Notes under the pieces: model-generated
What the model saw: the letters and a program-made list of their open reading frames with translations, nothing else
Database searches by the model: none
What the model was told of the DNA's origin: nothing
Source: Dyadobacter sp. Leaf189
Lineage (GTDB): Bacteria; Bacteroidota; Bacteroidia; Cytophagales; Spirosomataceae
DNA length: 64,000 bases
NCBI RefSeq assembly: GCF_001424405.1
Contig: NZ_LMPS01000001.1
Coordinates: forward strand, 1,175,999 to 1,239,998
Direction: 5' to 3'
Position numbers and translations under genes: made by a program
In this document: positions 50,527 to 58,795 of the stretch, piece by piece
Layout: each line of letters starts with the position of its first letter
Numbering within the stretch: position 1 is the stretch's first letter

Positions 50527-51186
50527 ATGAATGCACCTGAAGAAAACGTACAGCTTTACCTGGTCACAGACGAGGCCGCCTGTATGGGACGCGATTTGTA
50601 CTGGGTAGTGGAAGAAGCGGTACAAGGCGGAGTTACAATGGTGCAGCTGCGGGAGAAAACGCTCTCCACGCGTGCCTTTATTGAACGTGCCAAAAGGTTG
50701 AAGGAAGTTTTACAGCCCTATAATGTACCGCTGATTATTAATGATCGGGTAGATGTTGCCCTTGCAGCCGACGCAGACGGCGTGCACGTGGGACAAAGTG
50801 ATATGCCTTACGAAATCCTGAATCAAATGCTGCCCGCCAGCAAGATCATCGGGCTTTCGGTTGAAAGTGAAGCCGATTTGATGGAGGCAGCGCAATGGGA
50901 TGTGTCATACCTCGGGTTAAGCCCGCTGTATGCAACTCCAACAAAAACGGATACAAAAAATCCCTGGGGAATAGAGGGTCTGCGCCGGGCAGTTACGCAG
51001 ACCAAGCACTCGCTGATTGCGATCGGCGGAATCAACTTTATGAATGCAGAGGAGGTGATCCGGAATGGTGCCGGCGGGATTGCCGTAGTATCCGCGATCT
51101 GCAGCGCGACTTCCCCTTACGAGGCAGCATTTCGGCTCAAATCGATCATTCTGAATACCAAAGCCGGCACACCTGAACAAACCTGA
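50527..51186 (+). CDS. thiE: Thiamine phosphate synthase
   Basis: The 219-residue TIM-barrel enzyme condenses HMP-PP with HET-P to give thiamine phosphate. It shows 'VTMVQLREK' (phosphate site), 'PLIINDRVDVALAADADGVHVGQSDMP', 'YLGLSPLYATPTKTDTKNPWG' and 'IAIGGINFMNAEEVIRNGAGGIAVVSAI'. The family is complete and of normal length. It lies between thiM and thiD in the riboswitch-controlled operon. Confidence 0.95.
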   Translation: MNAPEENVQLYLVTDEAACMGRDLYWVVEEAVQGGVTMVQLREKTLSTRAFIERAKRLKEVLQPYNVPLIINDRVDVALAADADGVHVGQSDMPYEILNQMLPASKIIGLSVESEADLMEAAQWDVSYLGLSPLYATPTKTDTKNPWGIEGLRRAVTQTKHSLIAIGGINFMNAEEVIRNGAGGIAVVSAICSATSPYEAAFRLKSIILNTKAGTPEQT

Positions 51187-51214
51187 CGATACCTACCAAA
51201 TCCACAACCACCAA

Positions 51215-52033
51215 ATGACCCGATACCCCACAGTTCTCACCATTGCCGGCTCCGATAGCGGAGGTGGCGCAGGAATCCAGGCCGACCTGAAAACCATTGC
51301 TGCATTAGGCGCCTACGGCGCATCGGCGATCACTGCGCTCACTGCCCAGAATACCATGGGTGTAAGATCGATCCACGCAGTACCGCCTGCCTTTCTGAAA
51401 GAACAGATTGAAGCGGTGTTCGACGATATTGCTGTTGATGCGGTGAAGATCGGGATGGTCAATACCATTGAAGTGGCGCAGGTAATTGCTGAAATGCTGG
51501 AAAGGTACAAGCCAGGGTTTGTGGTTTTTGATCCTGTGATGGTCTCAACGAGCGGTTCCAGGCTGATCCGCGACGAAACGGTAGCTGTGCTCTGGGAGGT
51601 ACTATTTCCGCTTGTCCATTTAATTACGCCTAACCTCGACGAAGCACGTATCCTGATTTCTGAAAAAATCGATTCTGTTGAAGCAATGAAAATGGCCGCG
51701 GAAGAAATGGTGCGCAGAGGTTGTAACGCCGTGCTCCTCAAAGGCGGACATCTTGTGGCACCTGTTTTGTCAGACATTTTTGCCCGGAAAGATCAGGATA
51801 CCCTTATTCTCGAAAGCAGCTATATCGACAGCCGGAATGTGCACGGGACAGGCTGTACATTGTCTTCGGCGATTGCCGCGTTTGTTGCAGCCGGCAACTC
51901 GGTACCGGAGTCAATCATTTTCGCAAAGGAGTACATTTCCGGAGCAATCGCGGCGGGTAAGGACGTAACCACAGGCCATGGACCCGGTCCGCTTAACCAT
52001 TCTTTTTCTCCCATTCCCATGCAGTTGATATGA
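51215..52033 (+). CDS. thiD: Bifunctional HMP kinase / HMP-phosphate kinase
   Basis: The 272-residue enzyme carries out two successive phosphorylations of hydroxymethylpyrimidine. Motifs are '[27 protein letters not shown]', '[18 protein letters not shown]', '[14 protein letters not shown]', '[12 protein letters not shown]' and '[20 protein letters not shown]' (anion hole and catalytic Asp region). Its TGA overlaps the tenA ATG (ATGA), so the two are translationally coupled. Confidence 0.95.
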   Translation: MTRYPTVLTIAGSDSGGGAGIQADLKTIAALGAYGASAITALTAQNTMGVRSIHAVPPAFLKEQIEAVFDDIAVDAVKIGMVNTIEVAQVIAEMLERYKPGFVVFDPVMVSTSGSRLIRDETVAVLWEVLFPLVHLITPNLDEARILISEKIDSVEAMKMAAEEMVRRGCNAVLLKGGHLVAPVLSDIFARKDQDTLILESSYIDSRNVHGTGCTLSSAIAAFVAAGNSVPESIIFAKEYISGAIAAGKDVTTGHGPGPLNHSFSPIPMQLI

Positions 52034-52674
52034 TCCGGTTTACAGACCTGCTCTGGCAGAACGCACTACCTGTTTACGAACAAATTCAGGCACATCTATT
52101 TAACCAGGAACTGAAAGCGGGGACTTTGCCGCTGGATAAGTTCAAATATTACATTTACCAGGATTCACTCTACCTCGCCGATTTTGCCAGGGCGCTCGCC
52201 GCCACAGGCGTGAAAGCAGGCAATAGCCACGAGCTGCTGGACTTTCTGGAATTTGCACAAAACGCGATCCTCGTCGAACGTGCGCTTCATGTCAGCTATT
52301 TCAATGAATACGCGATCGATTACCAGAGCGGAAAAGGGCCGGGCTGTTTTGCCTATACCAACTACCTCCTGGCGACCAGCGCATTTGAACCTTACGAAGT
52401 ATCAGTAGCTGCGTTGCTGCCTTGTTTCTGGATATATAAAAAGGTCGGTGACTACATTTACGCCAATCAAACCACACCGAATCCTTACCAGAACTGGATC
52501 AATGCATACGCCGGCGAAGACTTCGCGCACTCGGTCCAGAAAGCACTCAACATCTGCAACCAACTGGCCGAAAACGCCTCAGAACAAACCCGCAAGAAAA
52601 TGATGGAAGCATATCTCACAGCAACACGGATGGAGTTGGAGTTTTGGGAGAGTGCTTATGGGGGTGGCTTTTAG
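52030..52674 (+). CDS. tenA: Thiaminase II / aminopyrimidine aminohydrolase
   Basis: A 214-residue all-helical TenA protein that hydrolyses degraded thiamine products (aminopyrimidines) to HMP for salvage. The conserved Asp is in 'YIYQDSLYLADFARAL' (about 45), the nucleophile Cys132 in 'AALLPCFWIYKKVG', and the acid/base Glu near the C-terminus in 'ATRMELEFWESAY'. All residues needed for activity appear present. Its presence with thiM, thiE and thiD and no thiC or thiG points to a salvage operon. Confidence 0.95.
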   Translation: MIRFTDLLWQNALPVYEQIQAHLFNQELKAGTLPLDKFKYYIYQDSLYLADFARALAATGVKAGNSHELLDFLEFAQNAILVERALHVSYFNEYAIDYQSGKGPGCFAYTNYLLATSAFEPYEVSVAALLPCFWIYKKVGDYIYANQTTPNPYQNWINAYAGEDFAHSVQKALNICNQLAENASEQTRKKMMEAYLTATRMELEFWESAYGGGF

Positions 52675-52682
52675 GTGTATTG

Positions 52683-52756
52683 GGGGAGGAAGGAGGAAGG
52701 GGAGGATGGAGAAAGGCTTCCCTTTCCTCCCTTTCCTCCTTCCTCCCTTTCCTCCA
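52683..52756. repeat. Purine/pyrimidine inverted repeat
   Basis: A purine arm (52683-52711, GGAGGAAGGAGGAAGGGGAG..) is followed directly by a pyrimidine arm (52712-52756, repeats of CCCTTTCCT and CCTTCCT). The arms pair into a hairpin just after the tenA stop, and the same kind of arms surround the palindrome at 29.7 kb. It may serve as the operon terminator. Confidence 0.75.
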
Positions 52757-52824
52757 CTAAATCATTTCCCCCAAAAAAAATAGGGTAACGCTTAGCCTGG
52801 TTGTCAATGCTGAAACAACCAGCT

Positions 52825-55140
52825 ATGAAAAAATATATCTTCACGATGATTGCCGCTGCTTTTGGGGCGGGGGCTTTTGCGCAGCAGCTTGCGCAGACTG
52901 TCAAGGGACGCGTTCTTGACACTGAATCACAGCAGCCTGTTATAGGTGCCAATGTGATTATCACCTCACTTAATCCCGTACAAGGTGCAGCCACCGACGC
53001 AGAGGGCAACTTCCGGATTGAGCATGTGCCGGTGGGGAGGCACGCATTCAGAATTACTTCTGTGGGGTATGATGATGCTTTTTTGCAGGAAATAGGAGTA
53101 GGGTCCGGGAAGGAAGTGGAGCTGAATATCAGGCTCACAGAATCTTTCCGCGCATTGGACGAGGTGGTGGTAAAGGCTCAAAAGGAGACCGGTGCTCCAT
53201 TGAACGATATGGTGAGTGTAAGCGGAAGGTCGTTTACAGTTGATCAGACTAAAAGATTTGCTGCTTCCGTCAACGATCCGGCGCGAATGGCGCTGTCTTT
53301 TGCGGGCGTGTCCACCACCGACGACGGAGGCAACCTGATTATCATCCGCGGTAACAGTCCCAAAGGTTTGTTGTGGAGAATGGAAGGGGTTGAAATTCCG
53401 AACCCCAATCACTTCGCTTCCGAAGGTACCTCGGGCGGCGGCGTAAGTGCATTGAGCGCGAATGTGCTGGGTAACTCCGAGTTCCTAACTGGTGCATTCC
53501 CTGCTGAATATGGCAATGCAACGTCCGGGGTTTTTGACCTCAAACTCAGGAAAGGTAACAACGAAAAGCGCGAGTATGCATTGCAGGCGGGTGTACTCGG
53601 CCTTGATTTTGCTGCCGAAGGTCCGATCGGGGCAAAAGGAGGTGCATCTTATCTTGCCAACTACCGGTATTCAACGCTGTCTATCCTGAGCAAGTTGGGG
53701 GTCACGATGGGCGATGCCGTCAATGATTTTCAGGATGGGGCATTCAAGGTATACCTGCCTTACGATGAAAAAGCCGTGGTTTCGGTCTGGGGAATGGGGG
53801 GTATCAGTACTTCTACGGTTAATAATGACGATATCAAAGAAAAGTTTACCTCCAACCGCGGCATGCTGGGGGTGAATTACCTGCGGTATCTAAACAGCCG
53901 GTCTTACATGGAAACCATTGTATCCTACGCGGCTACCAGGCAGACCGGCGATTTTCTGGATAAGGAAAGTCAGGACGTTTATCAGCAGAACTTTATCAAT
54001 CAGACCCTGCGCGTGTCTTCCTTATTCAATGCAAAGCTGAATTCTCGGAATACGCTCAGAATCGGTGCGATCATCAACCATCTGGACTTCAACCTTTTTG
54101 ACCAAAATAATGAAGACGGACCTTTTGTAAAGAACCTGGACCAGAAAGGAAATACGCAATTGTTCCAGGCTTATGCACAGCTGAAATCAAGGTTATCACC
54201 CAATGTGACTTTGAATGCAGGCTTGCATGGTATGTTACTGGGACTGAACAACCAGTACGCTATCGAGCCGAGACTTGGGATGAAATGGGCGGTTGCGCCC
54301 CGGTCCACAATTAGTTTAGGCGCGGGGCTGCATAGCCGGACAGAGTCCATTTCCACTTATTTTGCGCAGGTAAAAGCGATCGACGGACAGAGTAACCTGG
54401 TGAATAAAAACTTGAAACTCATGAAATCGGCGCATTTCGTTGCGGGTTACGAATTCAGGCCGTCGGCAGGCTGGCGCGTGCTCGCGGAGACTTACTACCA
54501 GCACCACTACCACATTCCGATCGGGCCGCCTAATACCAACTCCCCATTTCTTTTACATAACTCCATGCTCAATGAGATAGACGGGTTCGTAAATGATTCG
54601 CTGGTAAGTGCCGGAAAGGGCAGGAGCTACGGGCTGGAAGTGACGGTCGAGAAATCTTTGACAGCCGGCATTTACCTGATGAGTACTACTTCCCTTTATC
54701 AATCCAAATACACCGGACGCGACGGCATTGAGCGCAGCAGCCGTTTTAACGGACAGTTTGTTCAAAACCTGCTCGCAGGAAAAGAGTGGAAAGTGGGTAA
54801 AAACAAAACCAACATTTTCGCAGCAAACATCAAGCTGCTGGCTGCCGGTGGAAATATGACCACGCCGGTTGATCTTGAAAAGTCAAGAAAAGAAGGTCGC
54901 ACCGAGCGTGATTGGTCGCGGAGTTACTCCGAGCATCTGCCCCATTATTTCAGGACCGACCTGCGCGTGAGCTATACTAAAAATAAAAGGCGCACAGCTT
55001 CCACCATTTCGCTTGATTTACAGAATGTAAGCAACCGGTTAAATGCATTTGACAGGTATTATGATAAAAAGGAAGACCGTGTGAAGCTGATTACACAGGT
55101 AGGTTTGATTCCGGTGCTCAACTACCGCCTCGAATTCTAG
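52825..55140 (+). CDS. TonB-dependent receptor with CarboxypepD_reg-like domain
   Basis: A 771-residue outer-membrane protein. Residues 1-21 are a signal peptide (MKKYIFTMIAAAFGAGAFAQ). About 24-110 is the carboxypeptidase-regulatory-like domain ('GRVLDTESQQPVIGANVII'), followed by a plug ('DDGGNLIIIRGNSPKGLLWRMEGVEIPNPNHF', 'GNATSGVFDLKLRKGN') and a barrel that ends '..IPVLNYRLEF' with C-terminal Phe. The ligand is unknown. No SusD is adjacent, so it is not a typical polysaccharide uptake pair. It follows the thiamine operon; import of a thiamine-like compound is possible but unsupported. I placed the start at 52825, at the signal peptide. Confidence 0.88.
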   Translation: MKKYIFTMIAAAFGAGAFAQQLAQTVKGRVLDTESQQPVIGANVIITSLNPVQGAATDAEGNFRIEHVPVGRHAFRITSVGYDDAFLQEIGVGSGKEVELNIRLTESFRALDEVVVKAQKETGAPLNDMVSVSGRSFTVDQTKRFAASVNDPARMALSFAGVSTTDDGGNLIIIRGNSPKGLLWRMEGVEIPNPNHFASEGTSGGGVSALSANVLGNSEFLTGAFPAEYGNATSGVFDLKLRKGNNEKREYALQAGVLGLDFAAEGPIGAKGGASYLANYRYSTLSILSKLGVTMGDAVNDFQDGAFKVYLPYDEKAVVSVWGMGGISTSTVNNDDIKEKFTSNRGMLGVNYLRYLNSRSYMETIVSYAATRQTGDFLDKESQDVYQQNFINQTLRVSSLFNAKLNSRNTLRIGAIINHLDFNLFDQNNEDGPFVKNLDQKGNTQLFQAYAQLKSRLSPNVTLNAGLHGMLLGLNNQYAIEPRLGMKWAVAPRSTISLGAGLHSRTESISTYFAQVKAIDGQSNLVNKNLKLMKSAHFVAGYEFRPSAGWRVLAETYYQHHYHIPIGPPNTNSPFLLHNSMLNEIDGFVNDSLVSAGKGRSYGLEVTVEKSLTAGIYLMSTTSLYQSKYTGRDGIERSSRFNGQFVQNLLAGKEWKVGKNKTNIFAANIKLLAAGGNMTTPVDLEKSRKEGRTERDWSRSYSEHLPHYFRTDLRVSYTKNKRRTASTISLDLQNVSNRLNAFDRYYDKKEDRVKLITQVGLIPVLNYRLEF

Positions 55141-55175
55141 TAAAAGAGTCAGCGGCTTCCCATGCAATGGAACGG

Positions 55176-55224
55176 TTGTTTTAGTTTTTTGTAAAAAATG
55201 ATTTTGATAGACAAACTAAAACAA
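55176..55224 (+). promoter_or_regulatory. 12-bp inverted repeat before the PPOX-like gene
   Basis: Perfect arms TTGTTTTAGTTT (55176-55187) and AAACTAAAACAA (55213-55224) are separated by 25 bases, and the right arm ends two bases before the start codon. It could be an operator or an RNA hairpin that covers the translation start. Confidence 0.5.
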
Positions 55225-55226
55225 TC

Positions 55227-55727
55227 ATGGAAAAGGATTTTGAAAATAAGGATGCAATAAAAAAGCTGAAATCACTGGCCGAGGATATCCGGTTTTGTAT
55301 GTACACCACTTATAAAAACGATCGGATTGACTCCCGTCCGATGACCACGCAGCAAATTGACGAGCAGGGAAACGTATGGTTTTTTACAAACCGCAATTCT
55401 GAACTCGGGGATACATCCAACCATGGAGAAGGCGTCACGCTGATTTATGCCGACCCTAAAAACAACACTTACCTGAGCATTTCAGGGAATGCAGAGCTGG
55501 TCAACGACGAGCAGAAAAAAGATGAACTCTGGAATGTCATGTCAAAAGCATGGTTCCCGGAAGGAAAAGAGGATCCGGATCTGGTATTGCTCCGGGTGAT
55601 CACGGAGGAAGCTGCCTATTGGGATGCAACATCTTCGAAAATGGTCGTATTCTTCTCGATGCTGAAAGCGGCACTTACAGGAACAACGCCCGAAGGCGGC
55701 GACCACGGAAAGCTGAATCTGGCTTAA
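55227..55727 (+). CDS. Pyridoxamine 5'-phosphate oxidase-like (general stress protein 26 type)
   Basis: The 166-residue protein has a split-barrel flavin-binding fold. Visible blocks are 'IRFCMYTTYKNDRIDSRPMTTQQIDEQGNVWFFTNRNSE', 'VTLIYADPKNNTYLSISGNAELVND' and 'LVLLRVITEEAAYWDATSSKMV'. The GSP26 branch binds FMN or F420-like cofactors and is linked to stress, but the reaction is unknown. It stands alone, between an inverted repeat at its start and a hairpin after its stop. Confidence 0.87.
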   Translation: MEKDFENKDAIKKLKSLAEDIRFCMYTTYKNDRIDSRPMTTQQIDEQGNVWFFTNRNSELGDTSNHGEGVTLIYADPKNNTYLSISGNAELVNDEQKKDELWNVMSKAWFPEGKEDPDLVLLRVITEEAAYWDATSSKMVVFFSMLKAALTGTTPEGGDHGKLNLA

Positions 55728-55745
55728 TACCATATATCTTTCAAA

Positions 55746-55784
55746 AAGAAGTGCTGACTGGCGTTAAGCCGGCCAGCATTTCTT
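55746..55784 (+). terminator. Terminator-like hairpin after the PPOX-like gene
   Basis: A 17-bp stem with one mismatch (AAGAAGTGCTG..CTGGC with GCCGGCCAGCATTTCTT) and a 5-base loop lies 18 bases after the stop. The downstream T-run is weak. Confidence 0.6.
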
Positions 55785-55811
55785 GTTATCTATAAGCAAC
55801 CTCAAACACCC

Positions 55812-56726
55812 ATGAAAAACAACAAAATCCTCGTCTATATCCTTGTTTTTGCACTCTTGATCGCTGCCGGCTGGGCTGGCTGGCATTTTTACAAAAAGGA
55901 AAATGAAAATCCGGTTTCCGGTTTGAAGCCGCGGGTTGAGATGGGGATCGGGCACATTTCCAATATTACGGACAGTACGATTGACCTTTCATTGCAATTG
56001 CTGGTACACAATCCCTTGCCCGTCGAGCTGGACATGAAGGGTTTCGAGTATTTTGTTGAAATGAATGGGGTCAAGATTATTGAAAACGAATACTCCAAGC
56101 CCTTACTGATCAAATCCCGGGACAGTACTATGGTAATGCTGCCTTCCCAGCTGAAAATCAAAGCGCTCAAACAGGAAGGTAACTCGGAAGCAAAGCGCGG
56201 CGAAGACAGCGCCGACTATCATTTTGAAGGTACTTTTGCATTGAACAAGCCATTTTTGGGTAAAGATTCAGTTACACTTTCGAAGGATAAGAGACTGCCT
56301 CTTTATCGCCTGCCCAAAGTGGAAATTGTCGATTTTGACATTACCAAATTCCGCCTCGGGAACTCAGATGTGACGCTGCAATTGAAGTTTTCAAATCAAA
56401 ATCCCTTTCCCGTTCAGTTTGAAGATCCTTCCTATGTAGTTAGTCTGGGAAGTCAGGAGCGACTGGCTGAGGGTAGCGTAAAAGGAGCGACCAAGATCAA
56501 GGGAAAAAGCAGCGAGATCTATCAGATCCCGCTTTCGGTTGATATGGGTAAGTTTTTGAAAGCAGTAGGGCAGGTGATTACAAAAGGTAAGTCAATCCCT
56601 TTTACACTTTATTTTAAAAGCAAGCTGGTGTCCGATAACGAGATTTTCAAGAAAAGTGACGTGAATGTAGTCGTTGACGGAACCTTGAAGGATATTGAAA
56701 CCGTAAAGAAAAACTTGTCCAAATAG
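55812..56726 (+). CDS. LEA type 2 family protein, membrane-anchored
   Basis: The 304-residue protein has an N-terminal membrane anchor (about 5-27, 'ILVYILVFALLIAAGWAGWHFY') and two WHy/LEA_2-like beta domains (about 42-150 and 168-300). These show 'LQLLVHNPLPVELDMKGFEYFVEMNG' and 'LQLKFSNQNPFPVQFEDPSYVVSLG', whose N-P-x-P pattern is typical of LEA14-like proteins. Members in bacteria are secreted or periplasmic and may protect against desiccation; no reaction is known. The last codons lie inside a perfect hairpin shared with the convergent GH127 gene. Confidence 0.8.
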   Translation: MKNNKILVYILVFALLIAAGWAGWHFYKKENENPVSGLKPRVEMGIGHISNITDSTIDLSLQLLVHNPLPVELDMKGFEYFVEMNGVKIIENEYSKPLLIKSRDSTMVMLPSQLKIKALKQEGNSEAKRGEDSADYHFEGTFALNKPFLGKDSVTLSKDKRLPLYRLPKVEIVDFDITKFRLGNSDVTLQLKFSNQNPFPVQFEDPSYVVSLGSQERLAEGSVKGATKIKGKSSEIYQIPLSVDMGKFLKAVGQVITKGKSIPFTLYFKSKLVSDNEIFKKSDVNVVVDGTLKDIETVKKNLSK

Positions 56727-56742
56727 CAAGAGCTATTTGGAC
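56717..56742. terminator. Hairpin spanning both convergent stop codons
   Basis: Perfect 11-bp arms GTCCAAATAGC / GCTATTTGGAC with a 4-base loop cover the last codons and stops of the LEA gene (+) and the GH127 gene (-). Both genes end ..TCC AAA TAG. It may act as a bidirectional terminator, though T-runs are absent. Confidence 0.65.
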
Positions 56743-58679
56743 GCGGTAAACCAGACGGTCATTTCATTCGCGCCGCGGTTGGCCCAGGCGTAATAGGGGA
56801 TCAGCGTTACATTGTCCTGCGACTTCAACACATTCAGTCCGCCCAGCATATCCTCCCGGAACTCGGGAGTAAATGCCTGGTCGGGCTTGATTTGCAGAGA
56901 AAGTGCTTTGCCATTGTTATCGTGGCCTTCTGCACAATACAGTACCGGTCCGCGCTCAATAGCGACTTTGCCCTGATTTGATTTAATATTTTCATTGGAT
57001 ACCACTTGTCGCACAGGCATATCCATCGTTACCTCTATCACATCACCTTTTTTCCAGGTTCTGTCGAGTCTTACATAACCGTTTACAGCAGCAGCTTCGC
57101 TCTTTTTACCATTAATCAAAATGCTGACAGGCTGCTTTGCAGGTGAAGTGTAGGTATATAAGTTACCCGGAATCGCCTGTCCGGTTGCCCAGCCCGGAAT
57201 GCGTACCGAAATCGGGAATGCGGCTGCTTTTTCGGGAGATACCGTAATTTTTACTTTTCCTTCCCAGGGATAATTCGTTTCCTGCACCAGCTTTACGGCA
57301 GCTCCATTTACGGAGAGCGTAGCGTCATTCCCCGCGAAGAGATTTACAAAAACCTCATTGTTCTTCACAGCATATATGTAACCCGGCATAGACGGGAGAA
57401 AGCGGGATACATTGCTCGGGCAGCAGGCAGTGCCAAACCATTCGCTCCGGATCGCCGCGGTACCTTTGCCAAAATCGTTTTTTCCATTGGATGACATCGG
57501 ATTGACGTAGAAGAACTCATTGCCTTTGACCGATATCCCACCCAGAAATCCATTGTAGAGCACACGTTCGAATACGTCCATGTACTTGCTGTCACCCGAG
57601 TTAAGGTACATTTTGTGGTTCCATAGCATATTGGCAATTGCCGCGCAGGTTTCCTGGTAAGCATTGTCGTTGGGAAGCACATAAGCTTTGTCAAATGCTT
57701 CGCCATCCTCGCGCGCCCCCACGCCGCCGGTGATATACTGCTTTTTAAAAGTAGCATCTTCCCAGATCGTATCGAGCGCTTTGCTATACGCAGGCTCATT
57801 CTCGACCATCAACATATCCGCCACGGCTGCATACAGGTACTGCGCGCGCACCGCGTGGCCCACAGCTTCGCGCTGCCTTACAAATGGTACCTGGTCCTGA
57901 AAATAGGAGGGGCCGAGCTTGTGTTCGTCCAGAAACAATGTGCGCTTATCTGAGCGGCCGCGCATTGCGATGAAAAATTTGGAGAGTTCGAGGTATTCTT
58001 TTTTGCCGGTCGCGTGGTACAGGCGGATCAGTGCAGTTTCCGTTTCCTCGTGGCCAGGGACTACAACCAGCTGTCCGGGTTTTGGGCCAATGGTTTTGAC
58101 AAGGTGATCAGCATTTTTAGTAGCAACATTCAGCAGGTTTTTCTTGCCGGTAGCCTGGTAGTGTGCAACAGCCGCTTCATAAAGGTGCCCCACATTGTAG
58201 AGTTCGTGGCTGCCATTTTCAAAAGAATAACGGTATGGTCCCGCGATCCAGTCGTAAGAGCCCGTCGTGTCTTTGTTGATTGTACGTATAGTGTACAAAT
58301 AACCATCAGGCTCCTGAGCAGCTGCGAACAGCGTGATCAGACTGTCGAGATAATGGTCTAGTTTGGGATCGTATTTGTTTTGTAAAACGTAGGAAGCTCC
58401 CTCCACCACTTTAAAAACGTCGGAGTCGTCGAACCTGGCGCCCCTGAATTTTCCCTTCTTCAAGCCGCCTGCAACTGCAAAATTGTCAAACCGGCCTGAT
58501 TCTTCGCATTGGTGTAATGCATGCGGGATTGTGGTATTCCGCGCTGTTTCCAGCCTTTCATGCCAGAAGCCGGTCGTTGTTTTTACATTTTTAAGAGGGA
58601 CCGGTTTGAGCTGGGTAGTTTGGGCAAAAATGGATATGGATAAAAAAGATAATAGGACCGTCGAGAAGTATTTCGTCAT
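56733..58679 (-). CDS. GH127 family beta-L-arabinofuranosidase-like protein, secreted
   Basis: A 648-residue protein with a signal peptide (MTKYFSTVLLSFLSISIFAQ). It has an (alpha/alpha)6 barrel and beta domains: 'FWHERLETARNTTIPHALHQCEESGRFDNFAVAGG', 'SYVLQNKYDPKLDHYLDSLI' and 'GGVGAREDGEAFDKAYVLPNDNAYQETCAAIANMLW'. The zinc and nucleophile site reads Glu343-x-Cys345 and Cys419-Cys420 ('GTACCPSN'), the same spacing as the E-x-C and C-C residues of characterised HypBA1. It should remove beta-L-arabinofuranose from plant glycoproteins or glycans. The start is at the signal peptide Met (58677-58679). Confidence 0.9.
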   Translation of the reverse strand: MTKYFSTVLLSFLSISIFAQTTQLKPVPLKNVKTTTGFWHERLETARNTTIPHALHQCEESGRFDNFAVAGGLKKGKFRGARFDDSDVFKVVEGASYVLQNKYDPKLDHYLDSLITLFAAAQEPDGYLYTIRTINKDTTGSYDWIAGPYRYSFENGSHELYNVGHLYEAAVAHYQATGKKNLLNVATKNADHLVKTIGPKPGQLVVVPGHEETETALIRLYHATGKKEYLELSKFFIAMRGRSDKRTLFLDEHKLGPSYFQDQVPFVRQREAVGHAVRAQYLYAAVADMLMVENEPAYSKALDTIWEDATFKKQYITGGVGAREDGEAFDKAYVLPNDNAYQETCAAIANMLWNHKMYLNSGDSKYMDVFERVLYNGFLGGISVKGNEFFYVNPMSSNGKNDFGKGTAAIRSEWFGTACCPSNVSRFLPSMPGYIYAVKNNEVFVNLFAGNDATLSVNGAAVKLVQETNYPWEGKVKITVSPEKAAAFPISVRIPGWATGQAIPGNLYTYTSPAKQPVSILINGKKSEAAAVNGYVRLDRTWKKGDVIEVTMDMPVRQVVSNENIKSNQGKVAIERGPVLYCAEGHDNNGKALSLQIKPDQAFTPEFREDMLGGLNVLKSQDNVTLIPYYAWANRGANEMTVWFTASK

Positions 58680-58795
58680 TTTTGGTGGTTTTGAAGGTAG
58701 TTTTCTTCGTGGATTCATTTACCAATTCTGTAAATAAACATACCAGCAATGGCACGAAACTGCTCTGTTGCTTCCTTCAAACCCGTCTGACCAAC

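Noticed and set aside
58750..58766. TGGCACGAAACTGC, similar to a sigma-54 promoter
   Set aside because: The spacing between the GG and GC dinucleotides is one base short, and it faces the end of the convergent NtrC-type gene.
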